A stretch of 64,000 nucleotides of DNA from DASVUC01 sp038237225. Its GTDB lineage: Bacteria; Planctomycetota; Phycisphaerae; Tepidisphaerales; Tepidisphaeraceae. The DNA is taken from the NCBI GenBank assembly GCA_038237225.1, contig JBBRYX010000021.1:27445-91444 (forward strand), in the 5' to 3' direction. Numbering within the stretch: position 1 is the first letter of the stretch; each line of letters begins with the position of its first letter. The notes beneath the pieces were generated by a model that saw only the letters and a list, made by a program, of their open reading frames with translations, was not told the origin of the DNA and searched no databases. Position numbers and translations under genes: made by a program. This document shows positions 56,003-63,575 of the stretch, piece after piece.

Positions 56003-57397
56003 ATGCCGTCCGAAGATCACCCCTCGCTTCGCTCCCATCTCACCCTCGCGCTCTGCACGATCCTCCACGCCTTCACTCACGCTTACGGCACGCTCCTCGT
56101 CCCGCTCTACCTCCTGATGCAGCGCGATCTCAATCTTAAAGGCGTCGGTTACGCATCCTTCATCGTCACCATCTATGGTTTGGTCACCTGCATCTTCTCC
56201 TACCCTGCCGGTATCCTTGCCGACCGTTTCAACCGTAAAGCGCTCCTCGGGATCGGACTGCTGGGTAACGCCGTCGCGATCTGTCTGATGGCCCTGACTC
56301 ACAACTACAGCTTGCTCATTCTCTTTGGGATTCTCGCCGGCCTTTCCGGAACCCTCTTCCATCCCGCCGCCAACGCGCTCATTCCCGAGCACTACCCCCG
56401 CAACCCTGGAATGGCCATCGGTCTATTAGGCATCGGCTCGGGCATCGGCTTCTACGCCGGCCCCCAATTCGCGGGCTGGCGCGCCGAGTCCGCCCATTGG
56501 ACCTTCTCCCACATCTCCAACTGGCAACGCCCGCTTCTCGAATCGGGATTAGCAGGACTGCTCAGCGGAATTCTCTTCCTCTTCATCGCGCGGGAGGTGA
56601 AGGACCGACACGCCCGCCTCGCGTACGAGAACACGCCTTCACGCAAACCCGCTCCTTCCCGTTCTCCCACCGTTGCAGTTCCCACGCTTGTTTCTCCCTC
56701 TTCCCGTTCCGCGTTAGCCGCTCCGCCAGCGGGGCGCGTCTCTCCCCCGACCGGAAAACAACTCGCCAAAAAAATCTCCCTGCTCGCCGCCGTCATCGGC
56801 TGCCGCGATTTCGCAGGCCTTGCCACGCTTTCCCTCGCCAGCATTTACCTTCAGAAAGCCCACCATCTCGATGCCCGCCGCACCGGCTTCATTCTCGGGT
56901 CCATGATGCTCGTCAGCATCTTCATCAATCCCGTCGCCGTCTGGCTTTCCCCCGGTCGCCGCCGGCTTCCCACGCTCGCGACGATCATGATCCTCGCCGG
57001 CTTCGTCGTCGCCACCACGCCGCTCTGGCCCGTCACCACCGTTCTCTATGCCCTCTGCCTGTTCATGACGTTCCAACTCGGCAGCTACGCCGTCTCCGAT
57101 GCCGCGATCCTGGAGCGCGTGCCTCCCCACGTTCGCGGCCGAGTCGTCGGCATCCTGCTCACCATTGCCGGCACCTTCTCCGCCACATCCCCCTGGGTCA
57201 TGGGCTTCTGGACCGACCGTCTGGGCGCGCGAGCATACACGGTCGAAGCGTATTTCCCGATCTTCATTACCCTGGGATTCATGATGCTCATCGCGGCAAC
57301 CAGCATGCCGCTCATCGCCGCCCTCGGTCCGCCCGTGGCAGGCGCCATCGCCCCTCTCACCGAGACATCCCCCGCGACGATGGAGCCGGTCGCGTAG
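56003..57397 (+). CDS. Major facilitator superfamily exporter
   Basis: The 464-residue integral membrane protein has about 12 hydrophobic helices in two bundles joined by a Pro/Ser-rich cytoplasmic loop (about residues 205-250). The first bundle has AGILADRFNRKALLGIG, the MFS motif A, and LSGTLFHPAANALI, which resembles fosmidomycin-resistance-type (Fsr) transporters. The second has AILERVPPHVRGRVVGILLT. It is likely a proton-driven drug or metabolite exporter with unknown substrate. The ATG at 56003 has no strong Shine-Dalgarno; the leader contains no clear promoter. Confidence 0.85.
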   Translation: MPSEDHPSLRSHLTLALCTILHAFTHAYGTLLVPLYLLMQRDLNLKGVGYASFIVTIYGLVTCIFSYPAGILADRFNRKALLGIGLLGNAVAICLMALTHNYSLLILFGILAGLSGTLFHPAANALIPEHYPRNPGMAIGLLGIGSGIGFYAGPQFAGWRAESAHWTFSHISNWQRPLLESGLAGLLSGILFLFIAREVKDRHARLAYENTPSRKPAPSRSPTVAVPTLVSPSSRSALAAPPAGRVSPPTGKQLAKKISLLAAVIGCRDFAGLATLSLASIYLQKAHHLDARRTGFILGSMMLVSIFINPVAVWLSPGRRRLPTLATIMILAGFVVATTPLWPVTTVLYALCLFMTFQLGSYAVSDAAILERVPPHVRGRVVGILLTIAGTFSATSPWVMGFWTDRLGARAYTVEAYFPIFITLGFMMLIAATSMPLIAALGPPVAGAIAPLTETSPATMEPVA

Positions 57398-57424
57398 CGG
57401 CCGCTCGGATTTGATCACCGTGGA

Positions 57425-57452
57425 TTGACGATAAATGTCAATGCCTTAAAAT
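57425..57452 (+). promoter_or_regulatory. Promoter with overlapping operator for the RelE/XRE pair
   Basis: TTGACG (57425-57430), 16-nt spacer, TAAAAT (57447-57452). The ATG at 57460 lies only 8 nt after the -10 box, so the mRNA is predicted to be leaderless or nearly so. TTGAC-N7-GTCAA (57425-57441) is an inverted repeat over the -35 box, suited to repression by the XRE antitoxin. Confidence 0.6.
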
Positions 57453-57459
57453 AGATCCT

Positions 57460-57714
57460 ATGTCCCCGGTCGTGCTGACTCTGGCGGCGCAGAAGCAGAT
57501 GCGAAAGTTACCCGGCGGGATGATGAGGAGAGTCAATGATGTTCTCCAGCGTCTGGAGAGTTGGCCAATCGTGAGTGGCGCTAAGCCGTTACGCGGAAAA
57601 CTATCGGGCAGTTACCGCATCCGCTGTGGCGACTGGAGAGTCGTCTTCCATCTGGCGGGGGGAACGGTCATGGTGTCGGCAGTGGACAATCGGCGCGACG
57701 TCTATGAGAGGTGA
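57460..57714 (+). CDS. RelE/ParE-family toxin
   Basis: The 84-residue product has the compact RelE/ParE fold pattern: LTLAAQKQMRKLPGGMMRRV (first helices), KPLRGKLSGSYRIRCGDWRVVF (central beta strands with the basic RIRCGDWRV core) and a final VSAVDNRRDVYE strand. Such toxins cleave ribosome-bound mRNA (RelE type) or poison gyrase (ParE type); sequence alone does not decide. The gene precedes its XRE antitoxin by 3 nt, the reversed HigBA-like order. Confidence 0.88.
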   Translation: MSPVVLTLAAQKQMRKLPGGMMRRVNDVLQRLESWPIVSGAKPLRGKLSGSYRIRCGDWRVVFHLAGGTVMVSAVDNRRDVYER

Positions 57715-57717
57715 AGC

Positions 57718-58065
57718 ATGAGCTTGCAAACCCTGAATCTGGCGGGCAAAGAATTCGTGGTAATCGAGCGTCGGGAATACGAGCGCCTGGCCCGCGCCGG
57801 CGGCATCGATGACTCGGGACTACCGCCGCTGCCTAAAGCCGATGCGCATGGCAACGTCCCGGCGGTCGCTTACGGACGCGCACTGCTGGCGCGGAAACTC
57901 GTGCTGGCCCGGCGGCGCGCCCGCCTTACACAAGCAGAACTCGCCCGCCGCGCCAAGATTCGCCCCGAGACGCTGAACCGACTCGAAAAAGGCCGCCACA
58001 ATCCCGACGAGAAAACCTTCAACAAGATCGAGGCCGCTCTACGAGCCGCGGGGGTTAGAGTCTGA
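57718..58065 (+). CDS. XRE-family helix-turn-helix antitoxin
   Basis: The 115-residue product has an N-terminal dimer or toxin-binding part with KEFVVIERREYERLA and a C-terminal XRE HTH (about residues 60-112) with RARLTQAELARRAK and RPETLNRLEKGRHNPDEKT. It should neutralise the upstream RelE-type toxin and repress the operon through the inverted repeat at 57425-57441. The first 40 residues resemble a YefM/Phd-like start, so this may be a two-part antitoxin. Confidence 0.88.
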   Translation: MSLQTLNLAGKEFVVIERREYERLARAGGIDDSGLPPLPKADAHGNVPAVAYGRALLARKLVLARRRARLTQAELARRAKIRPETLNRLEKGRHNPDEKTFNKIEAALRAAGVRV

Positions 58066-58081
58066 GCCCGGCTCTAATTTA

Positions 58082-58780
58082 TCATCGAGTGATCGCCCCC
58101 GGCGATGGAGCCGGTCGCGTGGCGGCATCCGCTCTCACCTCGAGCACGATCGTGTCATCGTCGCGGAGCCAGCCATCCACGTCGCCGCGCCGTTCGCCGA
58201 TGCGGTATCCGATCACAAAGTGAGAAGCGTCCAGGAGGTCGGGCTTCCCACGCTGCATCGTCAAGCGTCCCTCCGCGTCCGGCATCGCCAGCACCCGGAT
58301 TCCCGCCGACTTTCGTCTCGCCGGAGAGATTCCGATCGGAGGTTCGAACACGTGCGACTGAAACTGAACCATGCGGCCATTCGTCGTTCCCACCACATCA
58401 ACCGCCACCAGCCGTTTGCTCCCGGTGCGGGTTTTTCGCTCGTGCAGAAAAACGGTTCCCTGGCTCATCGGAACGGCGCCGCCCCATCGCAGCGAAAATG
58501 CGTCCCACGGTTCGATGGGTGCGCGCCGCAAGAATTCCAGCGGCAATTGCTCGGAATATGCGGTCGCTTCCTTCGGGCCCTCGTACGTCATGCACTTGGC
58601 AAACCAATAGTTCGCCGTGATGCGGTCCACCAGGACTCTTTGAAATCGCAGCACCGTGCCCAGCGTCAGCAAGCCAAACATCAGCGCCATCACGCGCCGC
58701 GTCATGCGCCGCCGCGGCCATGATGGCGCTTGTCCGTACTCCAGTTGAGGAGGCTGGCGTTCCGTCACAACGCACCTCAT
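58082..58780 (-). CDS. Single-pass membrane protein coupled to hisS
   Basis: The 232-residue product has one N-terminal TM helix (RVMALMFGLLTLGTVLRF, about residues 28-46) and a soluble domain with FLHERKTRTGSKRLVAVDVVG, VLAMPDAEGRLTMQ and RRGDVDGWLRDDDTIVLEV. I do not recognise a family. Its ATG overlaps the hisS stop (ATGA at 58780-58777), so it should be translated by coupling. It ends 17 nt from the convergent XRE antitoxin gene. Confidence 0.7.
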   Translation of the reverse strand: MRCVVTERQPPQLEYGQAPSWPRRRMTRRVMALMFGLLTLGTVLRFQRVLVDRITANYWFAKCMTYEGPKEATAYSEQLPLEFLRRAPIEPWDAFSLRWGGAVPMSQGTVFLHERKTRTGSKRLVAVDVVGTTNGRMVQFQSHVFEPPIGISPARRKSAGIRVLAMPDAEGRLTMQRGKPDLLDASHFVIGYRIGERRGDVDGWLRDDDTIVLEVRADAATRPAPSPGAITR

Positions 58781-60036
58781 CCGCGAATGCGGCCAACGAC
58801 TTCCCCACGCGGCACCACCACCTGCTCCGCCGTCTTGAAGTTCTTCAACACGACGTTTCCACTCGCCAGTTCCGTTTCGCCGGTGACGATGCACCACGCC
58901 GCGCCTTCGCGATCGGCGACCTTGAACTGCGCCTTGACGCTTCGGCCCGAAACATCCATATCCGCGGCGATTTCCGAGTCGCGCAATTCGCGCATCAATT
59001 GCCAATTGAAATCCCGCGCCGCATCCCCGTGCGCCACCAGCCAGACGAGCGGCTTCGCACTCCGCGGAATGGGGACACCCTGCGCCTCCAGGGCAATCAA
59101 CAGCCGTTCCAAACCGGATCCAAAACCCACGCCCGGCGTCGGCTTGCCGCCAAGAGTCTCAACGAGATTGTCATACCGCCCGCCACCACCGATGGAGTTT
59201 TGCGCGCCCAGTCCCGCGGCAACGACTTCCCACACCGTGTTCGTGTAGTAATCGAGCCCGCGCACAAGATTCGTGTCAACCGCAAACGGCACCTCCGCCC
59301 GGGTCAACAGATTCTGCACGCGTGCGAAATGATTGTTGCTCGCATCAGACAAGTAATCACTTGCCGCCGGCGCCCCTTGCCGCGCCTCGGCATCCCGTGG
59401 ATCTTTGGAATCCAGAATCCGCAGCGGATTCTGATCCAGCCGCCGCTGTGAATCCTCCGAAAGCTGCGCCTTCTTCGGCGACAGAAACCCCACCAGCGCC
59501 TCGCGATAATTCTTCTTGGACTCCGCATCCCCCAGGCTGTTGATCTTCAGCGCCAGTTCTTTGACGCCGCAGCGGCGATAAAAATCCATTTGCAGCAGAA
59601 TGCATTCCGCATCCTGATCCGCATCGGCGACACCGAATGCCTCAACGCCGAACTGGTGATGCTGCCGATACCGTCCCTTCTGCGGCCGCTCGTATCGAAA
59701 GTTGGGTGCGATATAGAACACCTTGGCCCGCGAGCCTTGATCTGCAAGCAGGTTGTGTTCCACCAGCGCCCGCACCACGCCGGGTGTTCCTTCAGGCCGG
59801 AGCGTGATCGACTCGTTTCCACGATCCACAAACGTGAAGGTTTCGCGCTGAACGATGTCCGTTGTTTCACCGGTCCCCCGATGGAAGAGCTGTGTATTCT
59901 CGTAAATGGGTGTGCGGATTTCCTGGAAATGGTAAAGCTCCGCCGTCTCGCGCGCGATGCGCTCGACGGCTTGCCATTTCCAACTGTCAGCCGGCAGGAT
60001 GTCGGTGGTGCCCCGCGGGGCGTTGATCTTGTCCAT
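58777..60036 (-). CDS. hisS: Histidyl-tRNA synthetase
   Basis: The cytosolic class II enzyme charges tRNA-His. The 419-residue length is normal for the family. It has the N-terminal INAPRGTTDILP, motif 2 with FRYERPQKGRYRQHHQFGVE, the histidine-specific LVRGLDYYTNTVWEV and GGGGRYDNL, and motif 3 GVGFGSGLERLLIAL. The C-terminal anticodon-binding domain ends near VVVPRGEVV. The ATG at 60036 gives the canonical N-terminus; upstream in-frame starts add up to 15 residues unlike HisS. Confidence 0.96.
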   Translation of the reverse strand: MDKINAPRGTTDILPADSWKWQAVERIARETAELYHFQEIRTPIYENTQLFHRGTGETTDIVQRETFTFVDRGNESITLRPEGTPGVVRALVEHNLLADQGSRAKVFYIAPNFRYERPQKGRYRQHHQFGVEAFGVADADQDAECILLQMDFYRRCGVKELALKINSLGDAESKKNYREALVGFLSPKKAQLSEDSQRRLDQNPLRILDSKDPRDAEARQGAPAASDYLSDASNNHFARVQNLLTRAEVPFAVDTNLVRGLDYYTNTVWEVVAAGLGAQNSIGGGGRYDNLVETLGGKPTPGVGFGSGLERLLIALEAQGVPIPRSAKPLVWLVAHGDAARDFNWQLMRELRDSEIAADMDVSGRSVKAQFKVADREGAAWCIVTGETELASGNVVLKNFKTAEQVVVPRGEVVGRIRG

Positions 60037-60167
60037 GACCTCACTCAAGAAAATCGAGCGAGGCATTGTAGGAGCAACCACCCGACAGGGCGAGGTTAAC
60101 GCCGGTTAGCCCGGCATGTGTGAGATGTGTTCCGGTCAGTGGATGACGTTATTCCCCTTGTCCCCCA

Positions 60168-60196
60168 GCCCTCTCCCGATCGGTTCAGGAGAGGGC
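60168..60196 (-). terminator. REP-like hairpin after the pseudopilin gene
   Basis: GCCCTCTCC (60168-60176) pairs with GGAGAGGGC (60188-60196) around an 11-nt loop. It lies 10 nt beyond the pseudopilin stop. Its core is shared with the palindrome at 24245. It lacks a T-run, so termination strength is uncertain. Confidence 0.5.
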
Positions 60197-60206
60197 AACA
60201 CGGATG

Positions 60207-60701
60207 TTAGTACGTGTTGTAGGCCACGCCGCTGGCGTCCGTTTCGGTGTCCGCGCAGTTCGATCGCACGGTGCCATTGGCTTCATCGTACTGCCACCCA
60301 AAGCCGGCGGCGTAGGTGTAGCCGGTGACGGTGGTTTTTCCTCTTTCGACGCCGACCGGCAGTTGAGGCACACTCAGCATATAAGCGCCATACTTATAGG
60401 TGGTGTCCTTGGCGGCGCCGACGGCGCCATTCAAAGTGGTGAAGCCAGTCATCTGCCCGTCGAAGCTCGCCAGTGTGGGGAAGCTGCCGTGCTCCGCCTG
60501 GTACAGGAGGACCGCGGAGCGCATCCACCGGAGATTGTCCTTCAGCGCCGTGTCGGATGTGCTGGCGCGGACGTTTGTGAACTGGGCCACCACGATCGAC
60601 GCGAGGATGCCCAGGATGATGACGACAATAAGAATCTCGACGAGGGTGAAGGCCTTATAAGACCTCCGTGCATGCCTTGTGGAGAGGATCGAGGGTTTCA
60701 T
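60207..60701 (-). CDS. Type II secretion/type IV pilus pseudopilin-like protein
   Basis: The 164-residue product has the class III signal and methylation motif KAFTLVEILIVVIILGILA near residues 17-35, with the prepilin peptidase cutting before Phe and the Glu at +5. The rest is a small pilin globular domain with a LRWMRSAVLLYQAEHG helix followed by the segment SFPTLASFDGQ and Gly/Tyr-rich strands. The ATG at 60701 has GGAGGTGA directly upstream. No other secretion or pilus genes are nearby, so it is an isolated pseudopilin of the type abundant in planctomycetes. Confidence 0.9.
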   Translation of the reverse strand: MKPSILSTRHARRSYKAFTLVEILIVVIILGILASIVVAQFTNVRASTSDTALKDNLRWMRSAVLLYQAEHGSFPTLASFDGQMTGFTTLNGAVGAAKDTTYKYGAYMLSVPQLPVGVERGKTTVTGYTYAAGFGWQYDEANGTVRSNCADTETDASGVAYNTY

Positions 60702-60910
60702 GTTCACCTCCACTTTTCGCATCGACGACCCCCGAGCCTTACTTTAGCCAACTTCTCCCGATGATTAGGCCTCGGCAGGCCGGGGAAGGTGCGATCAAAG
60801 GTCTGGTTCCGTTTGTAGCGTCCATAGGGCCGCCGCGAGAATCGTCGAGGGGTGGAAGTGGAGGGGAGTTCCGGTCTGGTCTCTCCACGGAGAGAAGGGG
60901 GAGGCAAACG

Positions 60911-61139
60911 GGCATCGTCTGTACGGGCGAGGCCTACAAGCAAGTGGTGAAGCGGACCTTCGCCAAAGGGGCCAAGTTGAAGGACCCCGCCACCCCCGAT
61001 GGATTGTTCAACACGCTCTAACGGGAACACCCGGCGCGCGATCGACATTCACGAGGGAGAGAAGATCAATCAGGCCGCGCTCAGGGCCCTGGTTCGGGAG
61101 GCTGTGGCACTGAGCTCATCGACCACGAACAGGCGCTAG
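60911..61139 (+). pseudogene. Decayed DUF1801-type gene fragment
   Basis: One frame gives GIVCTGEAYKQVVKRTFAKG and KLKDP...DGLFNTL, then stops at 61021. One frame over, from 61023, GNTRRAIDIHEGEKINQAA and LRALVREAVAL continue to a stop at 61139. Joined, they match the C-terminal half of DUF1801 (YdhG-like) proteins as I remember them. The 5' half is absent or unrecognisable. A frameshift near 61018-61023 and 5' loss indicate a pseudogene. The 209-nt gap upstream (60702-60910) holds nothing identified. Confidence 0.65.
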
Positions 61140-61196
61140 CCGGCGTAGGGTTGTCGATCTGCGGTGAGCAATGGGCGAGGGGAAGGGGAAGAAGGT

Positions 61197-61559
61197 ATGA
61201 TTGCGCTCACGAGGCTGCTTATGGATCAAACCACTAAAACGGGACTGATTCCGCAGGAGACGATCGACCGCGCGGCGGCGATGCTGCTGGCGGCCGCACC
61301 GCAAGGGTCGGAGGTGATCCTGTTCGGCTCTTATGCGCGGGGGGAGGCCGACGCGGACAGCGATCTGGATTTCATGGTGATCGAGCCGGTGGTGAACGGA
61401 CAACGGACCGAGATGGTGCGGCTGCGCCAGGTGTTGCGTCCGTTGCGGATCCCCGTAGACGTGTTGGTGGTCAGCAGGGAAGGTTTCGACGCGTGGAAGG
61501 ACAAGATCAACAACGTCGTGCATGAGGCGGCACGGGAAGGTCGCCGCTATGCCGCCTGA
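61197..61559 (+). CDS. MNT-type nucleotidyltransferase (antitoxin of MNT/HEPN pair)
   Basis: The 120-residue product is a minimal nucleotidyltransferase: VILFGSYARGEADADSDLDF contains GS and the DxD metal-binding aspartates, followed by RIPVDVLVVS with the third acidic residue. In studied MNT/HEPN systems the nucleotidyltransferase adenylylates and inactivates the HEPN RNase. The ATG at 61197 is preferred; a GTG at 61164 is possible. The HEPN gene overlaps its end by 11 nt. Confidence 0.85.
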   Translation: MIALTRLLMDQTTKTGLIPQETIDRAAAMLLAAAPQGSEVILFGSYARGEADADSDLDFMVIEPVVNGQRTEMVRLRQVLRPLRIPVDVLVVSREGFDAWKDKINNVVHEAAREGRRYAA

Positions 61560-61971
61560 TCCCTATCAGATGATGCTTCGCAAGGCGGGGCAGGACGCGG
61601 CGCTGGCAGCGAAGCTGGCGCCGGACGCGTCGGTCTCGGACGAGCACCTGGGGTTTTTCTGCCAGCAGTCGGTTGAGAAGGCGATCAAGTGCGTGTTGTC
61701 TTACCGCGGCGTCCCATATCGACGGACACACGACCTGTCGGAGTTGCTCGAGTTGGCGACGGCGCGCGCGATCGATGTGCCTGACGAACTATCGCCCAGC
61801 GTCACCCTCACGCCGTTCGCTATCGCGTTCCGGTACGACGAGCTTCCGCCAGGAAGCCCGGACGAGGACCGTTTTGACCGCGCCGGCGCGGTTCGTCTCG
61901 CGTCCCTTGCGGTGCAATGGGCCCAGAAGACGGTCAAGGCGTCTGAAAACCGCGATACTCCGCCGTCTTGA
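61549..61971 (+). CDS. HEPN-domain protein (toxin of MNT/HEPN pair)
   Basis: The 140-residue helical protein has HLGFFCQQSVEKAIKCVL and YRRTHDLSELLELA, the typical HEPN core with an Arg...His pair near the putative RNase site. The start at 61549 lies inside the MNT gene with GGAAGG upstream. The last residues and stop codon (from 61956) are encoded by the first copy of the hairpin repeat, so the 3' end of the gene was defined by that repeat. Confidence 0.85.
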   Translation: MPPDPYQMMLRKAGQDAALAAKLAPDASVSDEHLGFFCQQSVEKAIKCVLSYRGVPYRRTHDLSELLELATARAIDVPDELSPSVTLTPFAIAFRYDELPPGSPDEDRFDRAGAVRLASLAVQWAQKTVKASENRDTPPS

Positions 61972-62062
61972 TCCCCCGCAGAGCCTGAGAAAGAGTATGT
62001 CGAAGGGATCAACTCGGCCCAACTTGAATCAAGTGGCGTTGGCGGATGGAGAGGGCGCGCAT
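61956..62062. repeat. Module-boundary repeat, copy 1
   Basis: Shares TACTCCGCCGTCTTGATCCC and CCCGCAG with copy 3, GGATCAACTCGGCCC with copies 2 and 3, and GTTGGCGGATGGAG plus GGGC-N-CGCAT with both. It carries a 24-nt insertion (61981-62005 region) absent from the other copies. Its variable centre ACTTGA-A-TCAAGT is a perfect inverted repeat. It lies between the HEPN gene and the end of the convergent RelE gene. Confidence 0.8.
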
Positions 62063-62094
62063 ATCCGTCAGATCGACCGGATCGGCGTCATCGT

Positions 62095-62373
62095 TCACCT
62101 ACCCGCGCCTGCTGTCAAACTCCCCACTCTCAACTCACTGTGCGATCCGATCCATGCCCACTCGATCGTATCCCCGTCCCGCTCGCCCACCGCCCTGAAT
62201 TGATCGTTGATCCGCACCGACCAGACGTGTTCAAATCCTTGCAGCTTTTTGAATCGGAGTGACGGATGTTCCGGGTTCGTGGTGAACAACTGATATGCTT
62301 TCCGAGCCGCAAATCGCGTGCGCGGGTCGAGCTCCGTCAGCGCGCCAGAAGCTGGGACGAGCGACGGACTCAC
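62095..62373 (-). CDS. RelE-family toxin
   Basis: The product of about 92 residues has ALTELDPRTRFAARKAYQLF, HPSLRFKKLQGFEHVWSVRI and DTIEWAWIGSHSE, matching RelE-type toxins that keep a WIGSH end. The GTG at 62373 overlaps the antitoxin stop (GTGA), the usual antitoxin-toxin coupling. The first 10 residues and those after WIGSHSE look unlike relatives, so small indels at both ends are possible. Its antitoxin is frameshifted. Confidence 0.7.
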   Translation of the reverse strand: MSPSLVPASGALTELDPRTRFAARKAYQLFTTNPEHPSLRFKKLQGFEHVWSVRINDQFRAVGERDGDTIEWAWIGSHSELRVGSLTAGAGR

Positions 62374-62578
62374 AGGCGATCAAGGTCCAGAGGTTCGGTC
62401 GGCTCCAGCTTCGACTCCTTCAAGAACGCATCCAACTTCGGCCTGGGCCTGGGGTCTGCGATGATTTGCTCCCACCGCTCATTACCCTCCTGAGCGAGCA
62501 GAAACCGCGCAAAGTCACCCGCTTGGCTTGGGGCAGCTGTTCACAGATTTGAATGAGTTCCTGCGTGTCGGTGCTCAT
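62370..62578 (-). pseudogene. Frameshifted antitoxin of the RelE pair
   Basis: From the ATG at 62578 the frame reads MSTDTQELIQICEQLPQAKR and then departs. One frame over, DFARFLLAQEGNERWEQII continues with PRPKLDAFLKESKLEPTEP and LDLDRL to a stop at 62370. The two halves form one normal 69-residue antitoxin if a single G is restored in the GTGAC at the junction. The toxin gene starts inside the stop codon. Either the antitoxin is truncated in vivo or the sequence has an error. Confidence 0.8.
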
Positions 62579-62694
62579 GCCGTCAATTCTATCCGCGAAG
62601 CGAAGTGATTCCAACCTCAATGATCCGGTCACCTCCCAGCGTGGCGTACGACGGGAACCCGGGCGACCGCGCCAACTTAAACCAAGTGGGCCAT

Positions 62695-62766
62695 CGTCTT
62701 GATCCCCCGCAGGATCAACTCGGCCCCATTCTTTTAATGGCGTTGGCGGATGGAGAGGGCACGCAT
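62695..62766. repeat. Module-boundary repeat, copy 2
   Basis: CGTCTTGATCCCCCGCAGG, then GATCAACTCGGCCC, a variable centre CATT-CTTTT-AATG (inverted repeat), and GGCGTTGGCGGATGGAGAGG-GCACGCAT. It lies between the divergent frameshifted antitoxin and the PIN promoter. Just upstream (62672-62689) CAACTTAAACCAAGTGGG resembles the variable centre of copy 1, suggesting a partial extra copy. Confidence 0.8.
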
Positions 62767-62797
62767 GCTTCAAATATCGGCAGGATTTCCGCGACAG

Positions 62798-62825
62798 ATG
62801 ACGTTCGGATTGCTCGTGATATAAT
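62798..62825 (+). promoter_or_regulatory. Promoter of the PIN toxin pair
   Basis: ATGACG (62798-62803), 16-nt spacer, TATAAT (62820-62825, perfect -10). The GTG at 62832 is 7 nt after the -10 box, so transcription should start at or next to the start codon, giving a leaderless mRNA. Confidence 0.6.
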
Positions 62826-62831
62826 CGGTCA

Positions 62832-63308
62832 GTGTCCAGCGTCTATCTCGAAACAAGCTTTTTCAGCGAATGCTTCACGATCCGCACCGGCGAGATCGCG
62901 CGGGGCCGTCGGGCGACCAGTTTGAACTGGTGGGAGAATTACGCGCCTAAGTTTGATTTATACATCTCGGGCGAAGTGGTTCGCGAATTGAGCAGCGCCG
63001 ACTTCCCCGAAACGGTACGCGAGCCAGCGCTGGCAATGCTCCAAGGATTGACATTGCTTCCGTCAACGCCGGAGGTCGTTTCCTTCGCTGAGATGCTCGT
63101 GGCGGAAAAAGTCATGCCGGGACCGGCCAATGAAGGTGATGCTTTTCATCTTGCCGTGAGCATCGTGCATCAGGTGGAGTATCTGTTGACGTGGAATCAA
63201 AAGCACCTGGCCAACCCGAACAAGCGAACGCATCTGACGATCATCGCCGCCCGCGCGCGGCTGCGATTGCCGGAACTGGTCACGCCGGATTTGATGAGAT
63301 TGGAGTGA
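62832..63308 (+). CDS. PIN-domain (VapC-like) toxin
   Basis: The 158-residue product has a PIN-domain pattern: VYLETSFFSE near the start in place of the usual D-x-N/S strand, EVVRELSSAD with the conserved Glu, and PANEGDAFHLAVSIVHQVEY with the Asp of the second acidic cluster, then LLTWNQKHLANPNKR. Members are Mg-dependent RNases. The start is GTG at 62832, directly behind a TATAAT. The likely antitoxin follows after 6 nt. Confidence 0.85.
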   Translation: MSSVYLETSFFSECFTIRTGEIARGRRATSLNWWENYAPKFDLYISGEVVRELSSADFPETVREPALAMLQGLTLLPSTPEVVSFAEMLVAEKVMPGPANEGDAFHLAVSIVHQVEYLLTWNQKHLANPNKRTHLTIIAARARLRLPELVTPDLMRLE

Positions 63309-63314
63309 AGCCAC

Positions 63315-63533
63315 ATGAGTGCATCTTCGCAAAACAAGGTCGATCCCTCTGAAGACACGGGAGTGGCCGACGTGCGCCTCGTCCGCGGGAAGATCGCGGC
63401 GCAGTACAACGGCGACCTGCGCAAGCACATTGCCGAGACCAGCCGAATCGTCGAGCCGCTGATCGAAAAGCTCGGTCTTAAGCAAGGCGTTCCCGCGCGA
63501 AGCGATGACCGGCGCTCAGGAACCGAAGGGTAA
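63315..63533 (+). CDS. Probable antitoxin partner of the PIN toxin
   Basis: The 72-residue protein is charged and helical: GVADVRLVRGKIAAQYNGDL, then KHIAETSRIVEPLIEKLGLK. Short downstream partners of PIN toxins often have such a VRxxRxxIAxxxxxDLxxH pattern. No DNA-binding motif is visible. It starts 6 nt after the PIN stop, and the order toxin then antitoxin is less common. The antitoxin role is inferred from position. Confidence 0.6.
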   Translation: MSASSQNKVDPSEDTGVADVRLVRGKIAAQYNGDLRKHIAETSRIVEPLIEKLGLKQGVPARSDDRRSGTEG

Positions 63534-63575
63534 CCGCGTCGAACGGGTGCGACCTGCGGTGAGCTTGTCGAACCG

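Noticed and set aside
60668..61021. Intact 117-residue gene at 60668-61021
   Set aside because: Only its last 37 residues are protein-like, and the homology continues in another frame, so it is annotated as a pseudogene instead.
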